Below, piece by piece: positions 1 to 13,010 of a stretch of 64,000 bases of DNA (its first letter is position 1; each line of letters begins with the position of its first letter). The stretch lies in NCBI GenBank assembly GCA_947034895.1, contig OX344762.1, forward strand, positions 79,416,981 to 79,480,980. Reading direction: 5' to 3'. A model generated the notes under the pieces. That model was not told where the DNA came from. It saw only the letters and a list, made by a program, of their open reading frames with translations, and searched no databases. The stretch is from Rhytidiadelphus loreus (taxonomy: Eukaryota > Streptophyta > Bryopsida > Hypnales > Hylocomiaceae). The translations under genes were made by a program, and so were the position numbers.

Positions 1-3000
1 CATATACCGTTGTACTACTCCGACTGCAGCTTGCAGTGGGGTAAGACCTCCGTACGGTACCTCTCCTGTAAAAACCTCCCTGAATATCACCAAGCATATG
101 TCAAAATTTGACAGACAGAATAAAATGGTCACTAAATCGAATGAACTTCAAACATCTACGAGTTTTAATGAAGATGCACGCCGGGATACACGGTAGCGAA
201 GGTGAGAATTAAAGTGGTACTGGGCGCGGCAATATTTTTCTGGGTCAAACTGCATGTAATACACATTGCAGAACAAATTCCCCTCGCCACTTTGATCGCG
301 ATACAACTTTCATCTCAAAATTCGGGTACTTACCATATAGTAATGCCAAAGGAGTAAACGTCTGCTTTGTGATTGTAAGGTTTATGCTCCAGCACCTGAT
401 ACAATAATAGCTGACGTTAATTCTTATATACGGAGTACCAAACATCGAGAACATTTGGACCTCATTCAAATAACTGTGGAGGCAACAAAGTGTTGCCTCG
501 CATAAACGTTCATCCTCTACACATACCAAACTAGCTTCGAGAGGTTCTAAGATTTCAAACTGATATAGAAACAAGAAAAATTATGGAAATGTCATTTCCG
601 CCAAATTGGCAGTATTTCATGCGACATTTAACATTTACATTAGCTTGCTGTGCTGGCAGAAATGCAAAATAATATGTAAATTACTTATCATCCACAACAA
701 TGTACACCAATGAGCTAGGATTTCAAAAAAAAAGAAACTCCTTCAATCATTTCATTTCCTTCCTTGCTTGAGAGTCCACCACCCCATTCTAATGCAATTG
801 CGCCAATTTAACGAAATTATGTTCGTACCTCGGGAGCCATCCAGCGATACGTCCCAGTTTCAGCAGTCATCTCTGCAGAAAACTTCTCGCTCTTTTCGGC
901 AGTACTTAGAGAAGTAGGTTTAAGTCGAGCAACTCCAAAGTCGCAGACCTTGACAACCTGAAACATGATACTGGTTCTCAGACTCTCACGAATAACTGGT
1001 TTTCAGAGTGCTGTACGCTATAATAAATTATGCGTCACATCTCAATTCTCTTCCTTCATCTCCGGGTCTTCCCCTAAAGATTAATCTTCCTTTAACAACC
1101 AAGACTAAACAACTGAACTGACAGACGACATCATTCCGCGTTATCTGGCAAACGCTATTTCTAATTACAGACCAAGCATCGCGATATTAAACTTTGAAAA
1201 ACAGAAATTGTGAAGAAAGGTATCACTGAATTGCAGAGCAGATCAGAAGCTTACGTCATACTCATCAATGAGAAGATTCGCAGCTTTGAGGTCCCGGTGA
1301 ATGATTCCTCTCCTGTCAGAATAAGTTCCAAAAGGTTGAGACATTTACACTCATAATTCGCCTCTACATCGGATCTTGAAAAGGAAAAGCTTTAGTTCTT
1401 AAGGCAAAGAAGATTCCAGTAAATTAGTCATTTCGTATCATGAAGTGAAAGAAACAGTAACCCACTTGTGTAGGAAGTCCATCCCCCTAGCAGCATCACG
1501 TAAGATTTTGATGGCAGTTGCGAAGTCTAAGCCTGACCTACTTGATTCCAACACGTCCCGAACACTGGCCACCCAATCCTCACAATATTGTTAGTTTGAG
1601 GTGCAGAAAAAGTCAGGATATGTTCAGAAGCTATTTAAACATTGAACAATATCTGCTACAGATTGTTAATCATTTAAGAATGTTGAACCCCTATACTAGA
1701 ATGTGCCCTGGAATGAATGACTATTCTCAGTTACGATCTAATGTGATAATCTTACAATCATGAACTAAACTTGTCTCATGCTCAAGTAAATTGAAGATTT
1801 GAAATATAAATTGAGACAGGCGGATAGATTCATTATTGGGTGTCACGTGTTATTCTAACGGTCCTGACCCAATATCACCGCGTAATATTGTTACAGATCA
1901 GTAGATTACGAAACATCAGTGGGATTTTTGAAAAAATCAACACCTGCCACCAGCCATAAGTTCAGTAACAATGCAGAGCTGAGGCCACTTTGAACAAGCG
2001 CCAATGAACTGCACCACGTTCTTATGTCTGACCAATCTGCAAACATAGGAATACAAACCTGGCTAAATTATTACCGATTTATATTTTCCCGATTCGATAC
2101 AATTGCAATCCATTCAAGCTGCCTACTTCGTGCATAAAAATGAACCACAAAAGGTATCGTGAGTAGTTCACGCACAAAACAGGGCATAACGTACGTACGT
2201 AGAAACGACTAAATGTGGTAGAAGAGTTATATATTGACCAGAATGGACCCCTGGTGCTACCTCAACACTGGCATATGAGAAACGAAATGAACCGAAAACA
2301 ATATTTAAAGACTAGAAAGAAGTCAACTTCACAATACCAATCACTATTTATGTTGCCAAAAAATATGTACCAAGTGATTTCGGTGGTTCTCACCTCATGA
2401 TCGATATTTCCTGCTTGTAAATTTGCAAGCGTTCAGCAGCTGGAGAAGGCTGACATGTATCACCATCCGTCCCACTAACGTTACATTCAGCTATCTCAAT
2501 AATTTTAATTGCTACATCTTGAGACAAGTATGTTCCCTTGAACAATCGTCCGGTCGAACCTGTTCCAAGGTTCTCACCGATGTGAAGCTGAAGACAATAC
2601 CACAGAAAACGAATCCCAAAAGGATATCAATAGTGTTTAAAGCTAGCAACGGCAGTATCGTTAAATTGGCAAAATTCCACGACTTGGGCACTGCTCGGTC
2701 TGAGACATAAATCTATACCAGTCCTACTTTTGAGAGCCTTGTCACAATCATTGGCGCCAAAATCGCGCCAATTTAACGAAATTGACGATTAGCGTAATCG
2801 GATGTATACGTCAAAAGATATCATCCGCGTCCAAGTCCATGTCCAAACCTCCATTGACTACTGAATAACAAACTGAATGATATAGAGAGTTAGTGACAAA
2901 CAACTGACCAGACTGTAATCGATAGCCCAATCCTCATACTGTATAGCTTCAGCAGCTGCTCGTAGCTCATCCTGACGTCTACGTCCTCTTCTCCCTCGCA

Positions 3001-6000
3001 ACTTTTCATCTAGAGCAACCAATATTGCCTTCCTGAGCTCTTCAGCCTGCATATGTTGACAATACGAAATGCTGAGGCTTGCGCTAAGATGTACGCAAAC
3101 CATACGAGTGATCTCTACTTTCAGGAAAAATGGAAAAGACTCGGTCCATTTGAGGTCTTAATCATAGGTAATTAATATACACGTAGACTGGTAAACGACC
3201 TCATGCTCCAAGGCTCAGGATCGGAACTGCTAGTCTGCAAAGTCAGCTTGATTTTTTTTAAAAGCAAACAGAGTTTGGAAGACTTCTTTCCAATGAAATA
3301 TATGTCCGCTACTCAGGCTCTGATTCTCTAATTTCCCAATTACAGATGCACTAATACAGTCCAAATAGTACTTTTCATTGATAACCAAAGAAAAAATTCG
3401 TTGCACTTGCACTCTATTGACTCTATGTCTGTCAAACTCGATGTGTGGATGATTCCCTAATTGTATCATTTGAGAAACAATACAAAGTAATTTTTTGAGA
3501 AAATATAAGAAAGGCCATAGACGCTGATGGGAGAGAGGTTGTACGACACACTGACCAGACGACATAATGCATAAAAAAAACAATACAATTTAAGACTCAT
3601 TTTCAGAAGCGGAAAGCTGGTAAATATTCAACTAAGCCTATCTTCCGGATGGAGGGCCGAGGCAAAAGCTTGCCACCGGAGAGAGTCCTCGTCAGATCTC
3701 AATACCTCGTTGGGTCATGGGTTAATAATATGTCGGAAGTGGCAGAGACGTGCCAAAATCCAGGGAGATCGAATCGTTCAACAGATTCACAGCAAAAAAA
3801 TGGTAGGAGCTAGAACATATACCTCATCACCAGGCCATCCTTCTACAACGAACACCTCCAATGCCATTCCGTCTGTTGTGCTGAATAAATGCGCTTCCTG
3901 CGTGTAATTTACTGGATCATAAGAAATAGCCGAAGCGGAATCATACTTGAGAAGCAGAGTATGACACAAAGAGATGAGTCAAGGCATTGAAATTAAAAAC
4001 AAGATGCAGGAAACCGGGCAGGAAACTACTCAAAATGAACCATGTTATTTAAGAAACTTCTCCGGTGCCGGATTGGCAATCACAGTAAGTGTAAGCGGGA
4101 AGTATATATTCTCTTATCAAACGCACCTTGTTTAGAATACACTAACAAACAAGGCAGACGGAAAGAGTTACTCGTACCATAATATTTAACAGAAGATGTG
4201 AATCACTGAGAGCTGACGTTAAGTATTTCAGGAGCCCCGGTCTGTCGGCGGCTGCTACAGTGACTTCGTAACCAAAGGACGGAGACAGATAATCGTGGTC
4301 ACTTGTATATCCAATCTCCTCATCGTCCATGTGTAACGGGTTTATAAAATTCCCCCACGACCGACGAGGTATAGAATGCTGAAGGACACGGGCACCGGGT
4401 GGCGTATTCCCAGTATACGGAGGACGGGGAGACGTTGGCTCAGACCTGCCAAGGAGGGGCTCCGAAGGATGTAATTTAGGACTGCTTCCAATACCCAAAC
4501 CATTAAGACTTGAAGTAGAACCAAAGGTGGGCTTTGGTATCTGCACCCCTTTCCTTAAACGTACTGCGCAATCTGTAGGTGAGAGATCGTCTGGAGAAGA
4601 TCCGAGCCCCGTTAATTGGACCTTTCTCACACGGACTGAGGGAACGACTAAGGCGTCATCGTAAAGGCTGTAGCTACCACCGTGTTCCTCTTCTCGTGCC
4701 TCGTGCAGCAACTCCATGTGTAGAAGTACGTCTTCATGTCTCTGTGGATCGATATTCAAGGCATATCTGCAGAATGCCAGAGTAGATTGTTAAGACAAAA
4801 CTACTGATTGTTCACTCAAAATTCCTATGGAGTCCACCCACAAGACTCCCCAAGTGCTCGGACAACGCCGTCGTGGTGTTTATAATTTCACACAATCGTA
4901 ACAATAACTTATGACTATGTCTATAACAAATTCAACCTCATCTATGCTTGAATCGTCCTTCCGGGCGTCCTTCAGACAGATAATCACTGAAGTCCAGTAC
5001 ATTTGCTTCGTCCATGGTGGCTTAAGTTGTTAAATGAAGCTTACTGAAACATCACAAATTCCTACCAGCATCTACAGTTGCATACGAGCATTTCAGCACA
5101 CCACCTATCGAAATTTTGAGCACTTTCATAAGACTTCGGAGGAGACATCCGATAATCACGTTATTCCCTTTCAAATCTATTTTAATCTGTTAGAATCCTT
5201 ACACCTGGTAAATGTGAGCTCGGTTTCTTAAATAAGTCTAGGCTTGGAGACCCTATCATTCAGCTGCAATAAAATCAATGCACTGGAACATGAATAGCGT
5301 CCAAACCCATCACCCGACTTCAGAACTAGCACATACAGCCAGTAAGTACGAAGTTGCGTTTCGAGAAATTCAGGTCCAAGAAACGACTAAATGCCCTTCA
5401 CCTAAAGCTTACTCAAACTCTCAAGACCAACTACGCTTAACTACGATTGGGAATTTCAGCTAGACACTGTCAGACTCCTGATTTCTTCATCGAGGTTCAG
5501 TAATATTAAATATCACCGCCGATTGTCAAGCTAAGAATTGTTCAGCTGAAGGTAAAAAACTGATATCAGGCCTACAGAACACCGTCAACCCGTTGAAACG
5601 TTGTGTAATGTCAAACTTCAGAAGGGAATCCTTAAAAAAGACCCTGTAACAGTGCTGTGATCTAAATACCTGCCTAGAAGATGATAAGACCCGTTGACAG
5701 TATTTGAAACAATGCCGACCGGTTCAAGCCTGATTGTGATTTTGGTCAAGCTCACTCAAGAAGGAGATGCCTCTAGAGGTAATGTGAATAACACAACGCA
5801 TTTCTCCAGAGAGAAAGAAACTAAATATACGAAATCGCGGTAGTCTTGGATAGAAAAACGAGGACTTCAACCGCACATACGAACTCTTAGGAGACATCCA
5901 AGAGTGGGCGAGCTTAGGACTTAAAGCATAGAGCAGCGAGGTAGTAGATACACATTTCAGGTTACTTTATCAGAGGTCGAATTTAGCACCACAAAAATCA

Positions 6001-6372
6001 ATTGAGAGGAGATGATATTAAAGTTCAAATTGAGAGAAGAGAGCTCAAAGCAACGTACCGAGATGGAAGACGAGAAAAATGTCGGCGAAACTCCGTGCAG
6101 ACTGCCTCTCCATATCCAGCAGCTCGTACATTCTCCAACACTTGCCCTACCACACCTTGCAGATCTTTCACTGACAGAGGTGATAAGTCCCTTTTGTCAC
6201 CTTCAGGGAACCATACAAGATCTTCCATCTTTTCAGAAGACCCTTCCGATGATCCTTCAGAAGTACGAGGGCTTTCATAGTCACTGTCATCATCCAGTTC
6301 ACGGCCTTTTACAGAGCGTCCAAAAGCTTGTAGAGACGGTTGGCATCGGTAACTCCCAGTGCTCCCTACCAT
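1..6372 (-). CDS. ACT-domain Raf-like protein kinase (STY8/17/46 type), 3' end cut by window edge
   Basis: Eleven exons join in frame with GT-AG introns: 6372-6059, 4766-4178, 3897-3823, 3046-2909, 2587-2394, 2036-1944, 1564-1466, 1312-1255, 957-829, 395-334 and 79-8, where a GTATATG donor probably sits at 7-1. That gives about 607 residues before the edge. The N-terminal third is low-complexity and Ser/Asp rich. An ACT-like domain spans about residues 262-330 (exons 2-3, with [10 protein letters not shown] and VFVVEGWP). The kinase domain starts near 370: glycine loop GTGSTG (380-385), VAIK lysine about 400, [10 protein letters not shown] with catalytic Asp about 508, DFG Asp about 526, and TYRWMAPE. 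All catalytic residues are intact. In this family the kinase phosphorylates Ser/Thr/Tyr; Arabidopsis members phosphorylate chloroplast transit peptides in the cytosol. The start is uncertain: the frame stays open upstream to a TGA just beyond 6507, and ATG 6372-6370 is the first in-frame ATG. A 5' exon may be missing. Family call is firm. Confidence 0.9.
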
Positions 6373-6507
6373 CTCTAGCACTTCGTTTCCATTCTCGATG
6401 TAGGATCCAATTCCGGTTCCAATACTAGGCAAATTCACATAACGGGCAACACTAAGGTACGTATTGAAGCCTGATACCTCAAACCCGATCCCCTCGCTAG
6501 AATACAC

Positions 6508-7950
6508 CCTCTCGATTCAGTACCAGCTGGTAAACCTGCACAAATGCAGCACTCTCACGCTTGCGGCCGTCGACACTCCCAGCTATAAAACACGTGCGAA
6601 CAATTTTCAAAATCATGCACGAAATTGGAATATTTTGGAGGAATATCCGATCCCACTATCTCGGGGTACAGTAGCAAATTATCAAGTCGGACGGCAATTA
6701 TCCTCAGTCAGCTGTAACCCTCCTGAAATGCCTCACTCTCAATACAGCAGCAATTGCTCCACAAGTTCATGTGGCAAGCGGTGCCGTCGGTAAGCCAGTA
6801 TTACCACAATTACTCTTAAATGAACTACACGAACTCCTCGGTGACAAACTTCTTCACAGCAGCTGTTAGCATTTCAACTGCCACACCAAAACCTCATTCC
6901 TCCCGCACATCCGCACACCATTACCTAACAAAAGATCGAAAGAAAGCAATAACCGCCGTGTTCCTCCACATCAATTCATCTCTCAGAATTCGTCCCGCAA
7001 CGTTACTCTAAACTCTAAAGTCGAATTAAAAAACGCCTAAACCAACCCTGTGCTAATTAAACGCCGCCTCCCGCTGGCACTCTACTCCACACAAACTTCA
7101 AAATCTGTTCACCGCGAATTGAAGATCCCGCCACCAATGATCAAAGGCATAACGAAACTCATTCCCCCGAGACTCATGAACTGCAAGAAAGCATCAAAAC
7201 GACACAAAGTCGATTGACAGCATACTGCAACTCACTCCATCCTGACCAATTCTGGCCTAACAAAATTTCAAGAACCGGATACCCCCAGCACCGCATGCAA
7301 TGTAGCTGAGGCCGCCCTAAACGGAGGCACCGGGGCTTAGCACGTCAAGAATTCGGGATGCGAGCGAGCAAGCTCATGAGTCGCTGCATTAAACGCAGCC
7401 CGGGACAAAGATTGCTGGAGCGACGAGTGAAGCGGCGAAACAGGTGCGGTCAGGCAAATCAAGCGAGGGCGTCGCGTTCTTGTTGTTTGCGTTGTGCGCC
7501 CGGTTGTGAGTTTGTTGTGCGACGGAGCCGTGAATGCGTATTGTAAGCGCAGGTTGCGAGTGGAAGAGATAACGCGCAGGGGTTACGGAATGCGCGCCCC
7601 CGGTGGTTCGGTGCAAGAATGCGTGGATGTCGCCATTGCGGGGCCGTGCGGCGCAGTTTTTGGACTTGACGAAGGAAACAAAAAAAGAACTGCAGGACGA
7701 GGTTGCCTGCGCCTCCACATCCCGGTCTCCACCCTCCCCGTCAAGCTTGCATGACTTCTGGCCCAAGCTTCCACATGGCCTCCCTTGCTCGCTTTCATGT
7801 GACGGCTGTCTCCGCCCGTCTTCAACTGACGTTACTGCGGGATTGTCAAAGCTATGGAGATCGAGAGGTTTCACTGTTGCTTTTTGAATTGGGAAAACTC
7901 CCGCCCCGACTGGAACTTTTGCCTCCAAATTTTACCCCAAAAGGGAAGTG
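6508..7950 (-). promoter_or_regulatory. Presumed 5' UTR and promoter region of the kinase gene
   Basis: This stretch lies upstream of the minus-strand kinase. From about 7300 to 7900 it is clearly richer in G+C and CpG than the surrounding 30% GC DNA, as is common around plant transcription starts. Open frames here (up to 179 codons) overlap on both strands and show no recognisable domain, so I treat them as composition artefacts. A 5' non-coding exon may lie here, but I cannot place a start site or TATA box with confidence. Confidence 0.4.
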
Positions 7951-9719
7951 AGAATCAACGGAGTCCACAGCCAATATTTCTTTTGTGCAATCCATTGAGT
8001 GGAAAATGGATAGACTCATTCGCAAGATTATTAATTGTCAGTCATTTTCATCTGAATGTTGATGAATCTAGTATTTGATTTGAAGAAATTTTTCGTGATT
8101 TTATCCATTTTTCACCCTATTTTCCTAGAGTTAAAGTATTCAGTACCAAAATGAGGTAAGATTTGGCAAAAACTTGAAGAAAATATTTTAGTTGCCTTTA
8201 ACATATTTAGTGAGTCATGGCTTATTTATGTAGATCATCAACTTTAGAGTAGTGCTTTGAGCATTCCTTGAACAAAAAAATTGGAGTTTTGCTTTGAGTT
8301 TTTTTACCTCACAAAAAGAACATGAATATAACATTTATAAAGGATGATCAAATTTGAAAACTATAAATTTATATTTAAAATTCAAAATACATACTTGTGG
8401 CCTTTATCAAGGTTGGAATTTGTTGTCAAATAAAGTTGTAGGAAAGCAGTTAAGCAATCATATAAGAAATTAATAAGAATTTCAAATTTATTGATTTAAA
8501 AAAATGGCACCTTAATGAGAACTACCTAATCAACAACTTTCAATTCGCTTTGTCTTTCTATATAATCTCATTTGTAAGTATGACTTCTATTGAAATTGTT
8601 GGATGTATACAAAGGGTAGAACATTGGTACAAAATTAATTTCAATTTTTATTGCCCTGATTCTCAAAAAAGAAAATTAAAAGGAAGTTGTTGAGTTAGAG
8701 TTTACAAATTTACATTAGAGGGTGGAGAAGTAGCAAGTAAGGCCAAAGAAGGAAAGCTTCAAGAAACTAATGGAAAGGCTTAAGAAGAATGGGACAAGAA
8801 TGGAAAAACATTCCTATTGAAATCCAATGTGGCTTTCATGAAAAAAACAAATAATAATGTAAGAATCAATTATCAGGACTAGTTCATTCCTCGGTTCATT
8901 CTAAAGCTTTGATCTCCTATCTATATTGTTGTTAAACAACACTAAAGTATTAGGAATGTATTGAACTTCTTGTTATAAAATGTCTTCATATTTGAACCTT
9001 CTCATAGACCTACCATTTCAAAATTCCTCACACATTAGAATTAATCTTAAAGAGACTAAAATGAGGGACCAAAAGCTAGAGTTTGAGGATGTCAAAGAAA
9101 AACACATGACAAAACTCTTTCAAACCCCATAAATGTTGGTGTTTACTTCAACAAACCATTGTTGTACTATTTCTAGTCAAGCCTTTTTCTCACAACCCTT
9201 ATACGAACTGGAAAAGATTTTACAATTAACTCTATTAACCATTGATAGTTTTAGTATTTTGTGGTTTTGTACTAAAAGTCATTATGCCAATGCTTCAACA
9301 ACACCACAATCAATATTGTAGGAACATTGCTTAAATAGTATACATTGTATTTGTGTAATTTTAGCATTGAAACAACATTGCTTCAATGGTCATTTTTACA
9401 CTGATTTGGTGCAAAAATTGAATTGTATACTAAATAAATGTCACTACAATACTAATTTTGGTGCTATTGAAGCATCGACAAAATGATTCTTTAATACAAA
9501 ACAACGAAAACAATGGAAAAAAATATGAAAACTATTTTTAATCAATGAATAGCAACTTTTGTGATGATTATGCATCCAAAAGTGGTTGTACACACATTTG
9601 GTTTGCCAATAGTTGCCCCCCCCTCTCAAAAATGAATAGACCATTGTTTTTCTTTTTAAAAAATGCATTTTCCTCTAGAATGCCTTCGATTTCTGAAAAA
9701 AATTTAAGCCGTTGATCTT

Positions 9720-9905
9720 TGAAATTTAATCTGAGTCATCCATCCAAATACGAATACAAATACGAAATCAAAATATGGATACAAAATCGGAATACAGATA
9801 GGGATATTGTACAGATACGGCACCAAAATATGGATATAAATACTTCATATTGGAATATGGGTGCGGATATGGATACAATATACAAATACGGGATACGGGA
9901 TTTTT
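9720..9905. repeat. Degenerate GGATAC/ATACGG array, locus 1 of 4
   Basis: The tract is a run of diverged 6-12 bp units such as GGATAC, ATACGG, ATATGG and AATACG. It follows a C-rich run (about 9617) and a short CCGTTGATCT block. The same combination of a C-rich run, a GTTGAT-like block and the same hexamer array recurs at 28.5-29.2, 31.9-32.2 and 54.2-54.4 kb. It is probably the variable end of a dispersed element. Confidence 0.55.
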
Positions 9906-10955
9906 ATTGTCTCATATTGTTTGTCATGTTAACCTTGTTCAAAAAATCATAAGGAGAGGGAAGGGGATGAAGAATTAAGAAATCAATTTTAATTAATATA
10001 TATTTTTTAAACCCAGGAGGATCTAAGGGAATTTAAAATTTTTGGTGCATTGTGACAAAAAGTGTCATTATGCACCCAAAAGTGGTTGTAACAGCCATTA
10101 CACAACTTTTGAGATGACTACATCTTCCAAATTCCATCTCAAACCTCCTTCAATTCACCTATACTCTCATATGCCACCAACCTTCTACCACCCCACCAAA
10201 GCTTTCCCTCAATTCTCATCTACCATTTTTTACTCTGCCCTAGCTCTTGCCCTCCATCTATCTATTTAAGCATGGCATAGTCATTGTCTCACTCATCGTC
10301 AATATGGACATGTCTATGCTTCAAAATTTTGTTAGGCCTACCTCATAAGAAAGGGGAGGAAATGCTTTTAGATACAATGATCATCTATTTTTGCCGTGTC
10401 AAGGATTCCAAATAGGCTTTTCATTCATAGAGAATAGGCATAGGATTTGTCCTTTATATATTAACCTAATGTAGTTTACAACTTATTTGTTAATTATGAA
10501 AACTATTAATATAACATTAAGAATTTGTATGATTCTTCATTTTGGTTCCAACAATGCTAGCATATGAGCATGAAAATGTGAGCATCTAAGCCTAAAGCAT
10601 ATGTATAAGTAGATATCCTACAATCACTAAAGGTGCTTATAATATATACATCTATAATATGATTACACTGTAATTATGGAAGGTTTCTATAATATAGACA
10701 CATGTAACATAGGTGTATAGTTTTCTAGATTCATGGACTAACACTCTTAGGCTCTCATAATAGCAACCCTCGCTTTGGTTCTAGTGTGAAAAATCCATTA
10801 GAATTTGAAACATATGGTTCCTATTATTACATTGTCTCAATTTCATTGTATTTTGTTGATAATTGAAAGCAAAATCTACACATTTTTAAGGTAGACAAGG
10901 CTATTACTACCCTGATTTGGAATTTGACTATCTTGGGGCCACATTACATTAAATT

Positions 10956-11186
10956 TGAGGCCTCCAAAGGGCTGCCAGTTTTTTATTTTTGGCCCCCTGC
11001 ACTGCAAGTACAAAAAAAATATTATTATTATTATTTTTTATTTTTTAAAATATTAAAAAAATTTAAGAAAATTGCTAATTTGACGTGGCGCTGATGTGGC
11101 ACTAGTAGTGCCACGTTAGATCCGGAAAAAAAAATCCATGATTGCACATGGGAGAGACAAAACTGACAACCCTTTGGAGGCCTCAG
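10956..11186. mobile_element. Small TIR element (MITE-like), 231 bp
   Basis: The left end TGAGGCCTCCAAAGGGCTG is mirrored by the right end, whose reverse complement reads TGAGGCCTCCAAAGGGTTG, with CAGTTTT following in both arms. The interior is AT-rich and includes GCCACGT-type palindromes. There is no coding capacity. I could not define a target-site duplication, so the class is open. Confidence 0.55.
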
Positions 11187-12749
11187 ATTTTTGTAATGAT
11201 TCCAACGAAGGCACATATTTTCCAGAAGTGTGCGCTTGTTTCATGAGTCAAATCCAAGGTGAAATTATAATTTTTTGATCGAAATTGTAATTTTTGTGAA
11301 TTTTTGAAGTGTTTAGCCCTAAAATTACAAAACCACCCAAAGAGTGGAGTCATAAATGTCCTACAAACAACCCATAACCACCTTTTTATGTATATATTAG
11401 CAGTTAAGTATTCACCAATCATGTATTGACACATTACCCTTAGTGGCATTAATGCACCGATTTTGTCAGATTTCTAGATAGATTTGGATGTTTGAATGGA
11501 TGGAACTAAGGCCAAATATAGGATGCGGAATTGGGTTGTGGATGGAATTGGGTTTAGGGTCTACTTTAACTTGTATTTTTGAAAACTTTATGAACAAACT
11601 ACAAATTTCAAAAGTATTAATTATTAATGTATAAGGATTGATCTTCACTTCATATGTTCATAATTTACGCAAGAATTTAGATTAGAGGGTGTTTCGTAAC
11701 AAGGTTGAACTATCATGTGTTGGTACCTTATTTAATTTGTTCCTCCACAAAGATTTTAAAGTTGAAGTGAATCTCATCTATTATGTAACAAAAATTCTAA
11801 ATTCATAATCTATTTATGAAGGTCACCCTACTCCACTAATTTGGGACCTTTGATTGCAAATATGAATTCAAAATTTTCAAATTTTATCATGTGTTCCAAT
11901 TTTTTTTTAATTCTGGTGTTTTACCCAAAGGTAAACTGATGGCAAATTCACCTTGGCTGGTCAATCCCCCCTGGCCTTAACTATGGCGGAGTTCACCAAC
12001 TCAGTCTAAGTGAGGTCGCCATGTGTTTCATAAATACATGATCCACTGCTGCCCCTTCAGAAAAGCAAAGGTCGAAGACCGAATGTTCAACCCCCCTAGA
12101 TCCTATACCAGAAATATAGATTAGAGAAATCTACCAAATCTCAATAATCGTCTCAGTGTCTTCAATCATGCTGTCAGTCTAAATTTAAGAAATGCACCAC
12201 AGCATCCGTCGGTCGGTCGGTCGGTCCTCTCAGTCCGTCAGTCCAATTCCGTTGTCTTTGCTCTTTTGGGTCGGTCGTGAAACGGTTCGTGGAAAGTGGG
12301 AAGTCAACCGAATCAGAACAGTGTTTTGGGAAATTTTCCAGATTCATTTCCTTCTAACACGGAAATGAACCGTTTTTTCTTCAATGGTCACCGGCAGTTT
12401 GGCCCCTCGCTCGTCCCCCAAGGAAAATCCTGATTTTTTTAATTTCCCATGCATGGTAAAATTTGTAATTTTTGAATTCACATTTGCAATCAAAGGCCCC
12501 AAATTAGCTACGAGAGATGTAGAGCATACATTTTCTGGGCACAAAATAGGGATCTTTTTTTTACTTGCACCCCTTGGACTGACTTGAGGGGGATGAGCGA
12601 GGGCGGCAGTTCACCCCGACTGGCATGGTTTGTTGCCTCTGTCCTTTGTGTTTGGACATAGATTAAGTTATAACATCCACTTTGTAGGTTCTAATTGAGA
12701 GTTTTCAAATATTATCTACAACCGCATTCACATTGCATAATGTGTTTAG

Positions 12750-13010
12750 GGTTTGGTTTGAGTAGATAGAGCCTCACAATCACATTGTTCTTGTTTGTTT
12801 TTTTCATTTATTTTAGGCAATGCAAAAAGGCAATCTTCACTTGAGATGATGAAACTATTTATATCCACAAAAATAATGAAATCTGCAATATATGGATGAA
12901 AGTTTATTTATTCATCCAAAAGAATGTGTATTCATCCAAAATAGAATAATATTGCCCTTAGGTTTGGTAGTATTTTGCAATTTCATTCACTGAAAAATGA
13001 AGATTATCTC
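12750..13010. repeat. Dispersed repeat, inverted partner at 58130-58380
   Basis: The segment includes TTCATTTATTTTAGGCAATG and repeated blocks of the TTCATCCAAAAGAATGT type. It matches the reverse complement of 58130-58380 with moderate divergence. Fragments with similar wording (ATCCACAA..GATGGATGAA) lie near 13740-13800 and 31390-31450. It is non-coding and probably an old DNA-transposon family. Confidence 0.5.

Noticed and set aside
7389..7928. 179-codon minus-strand frame upstream of the kinase
   Set aside because: Several overlapping frames are open on both strands in this CpG-rich patch. There is no domain or splice logic linking it to the kinase.
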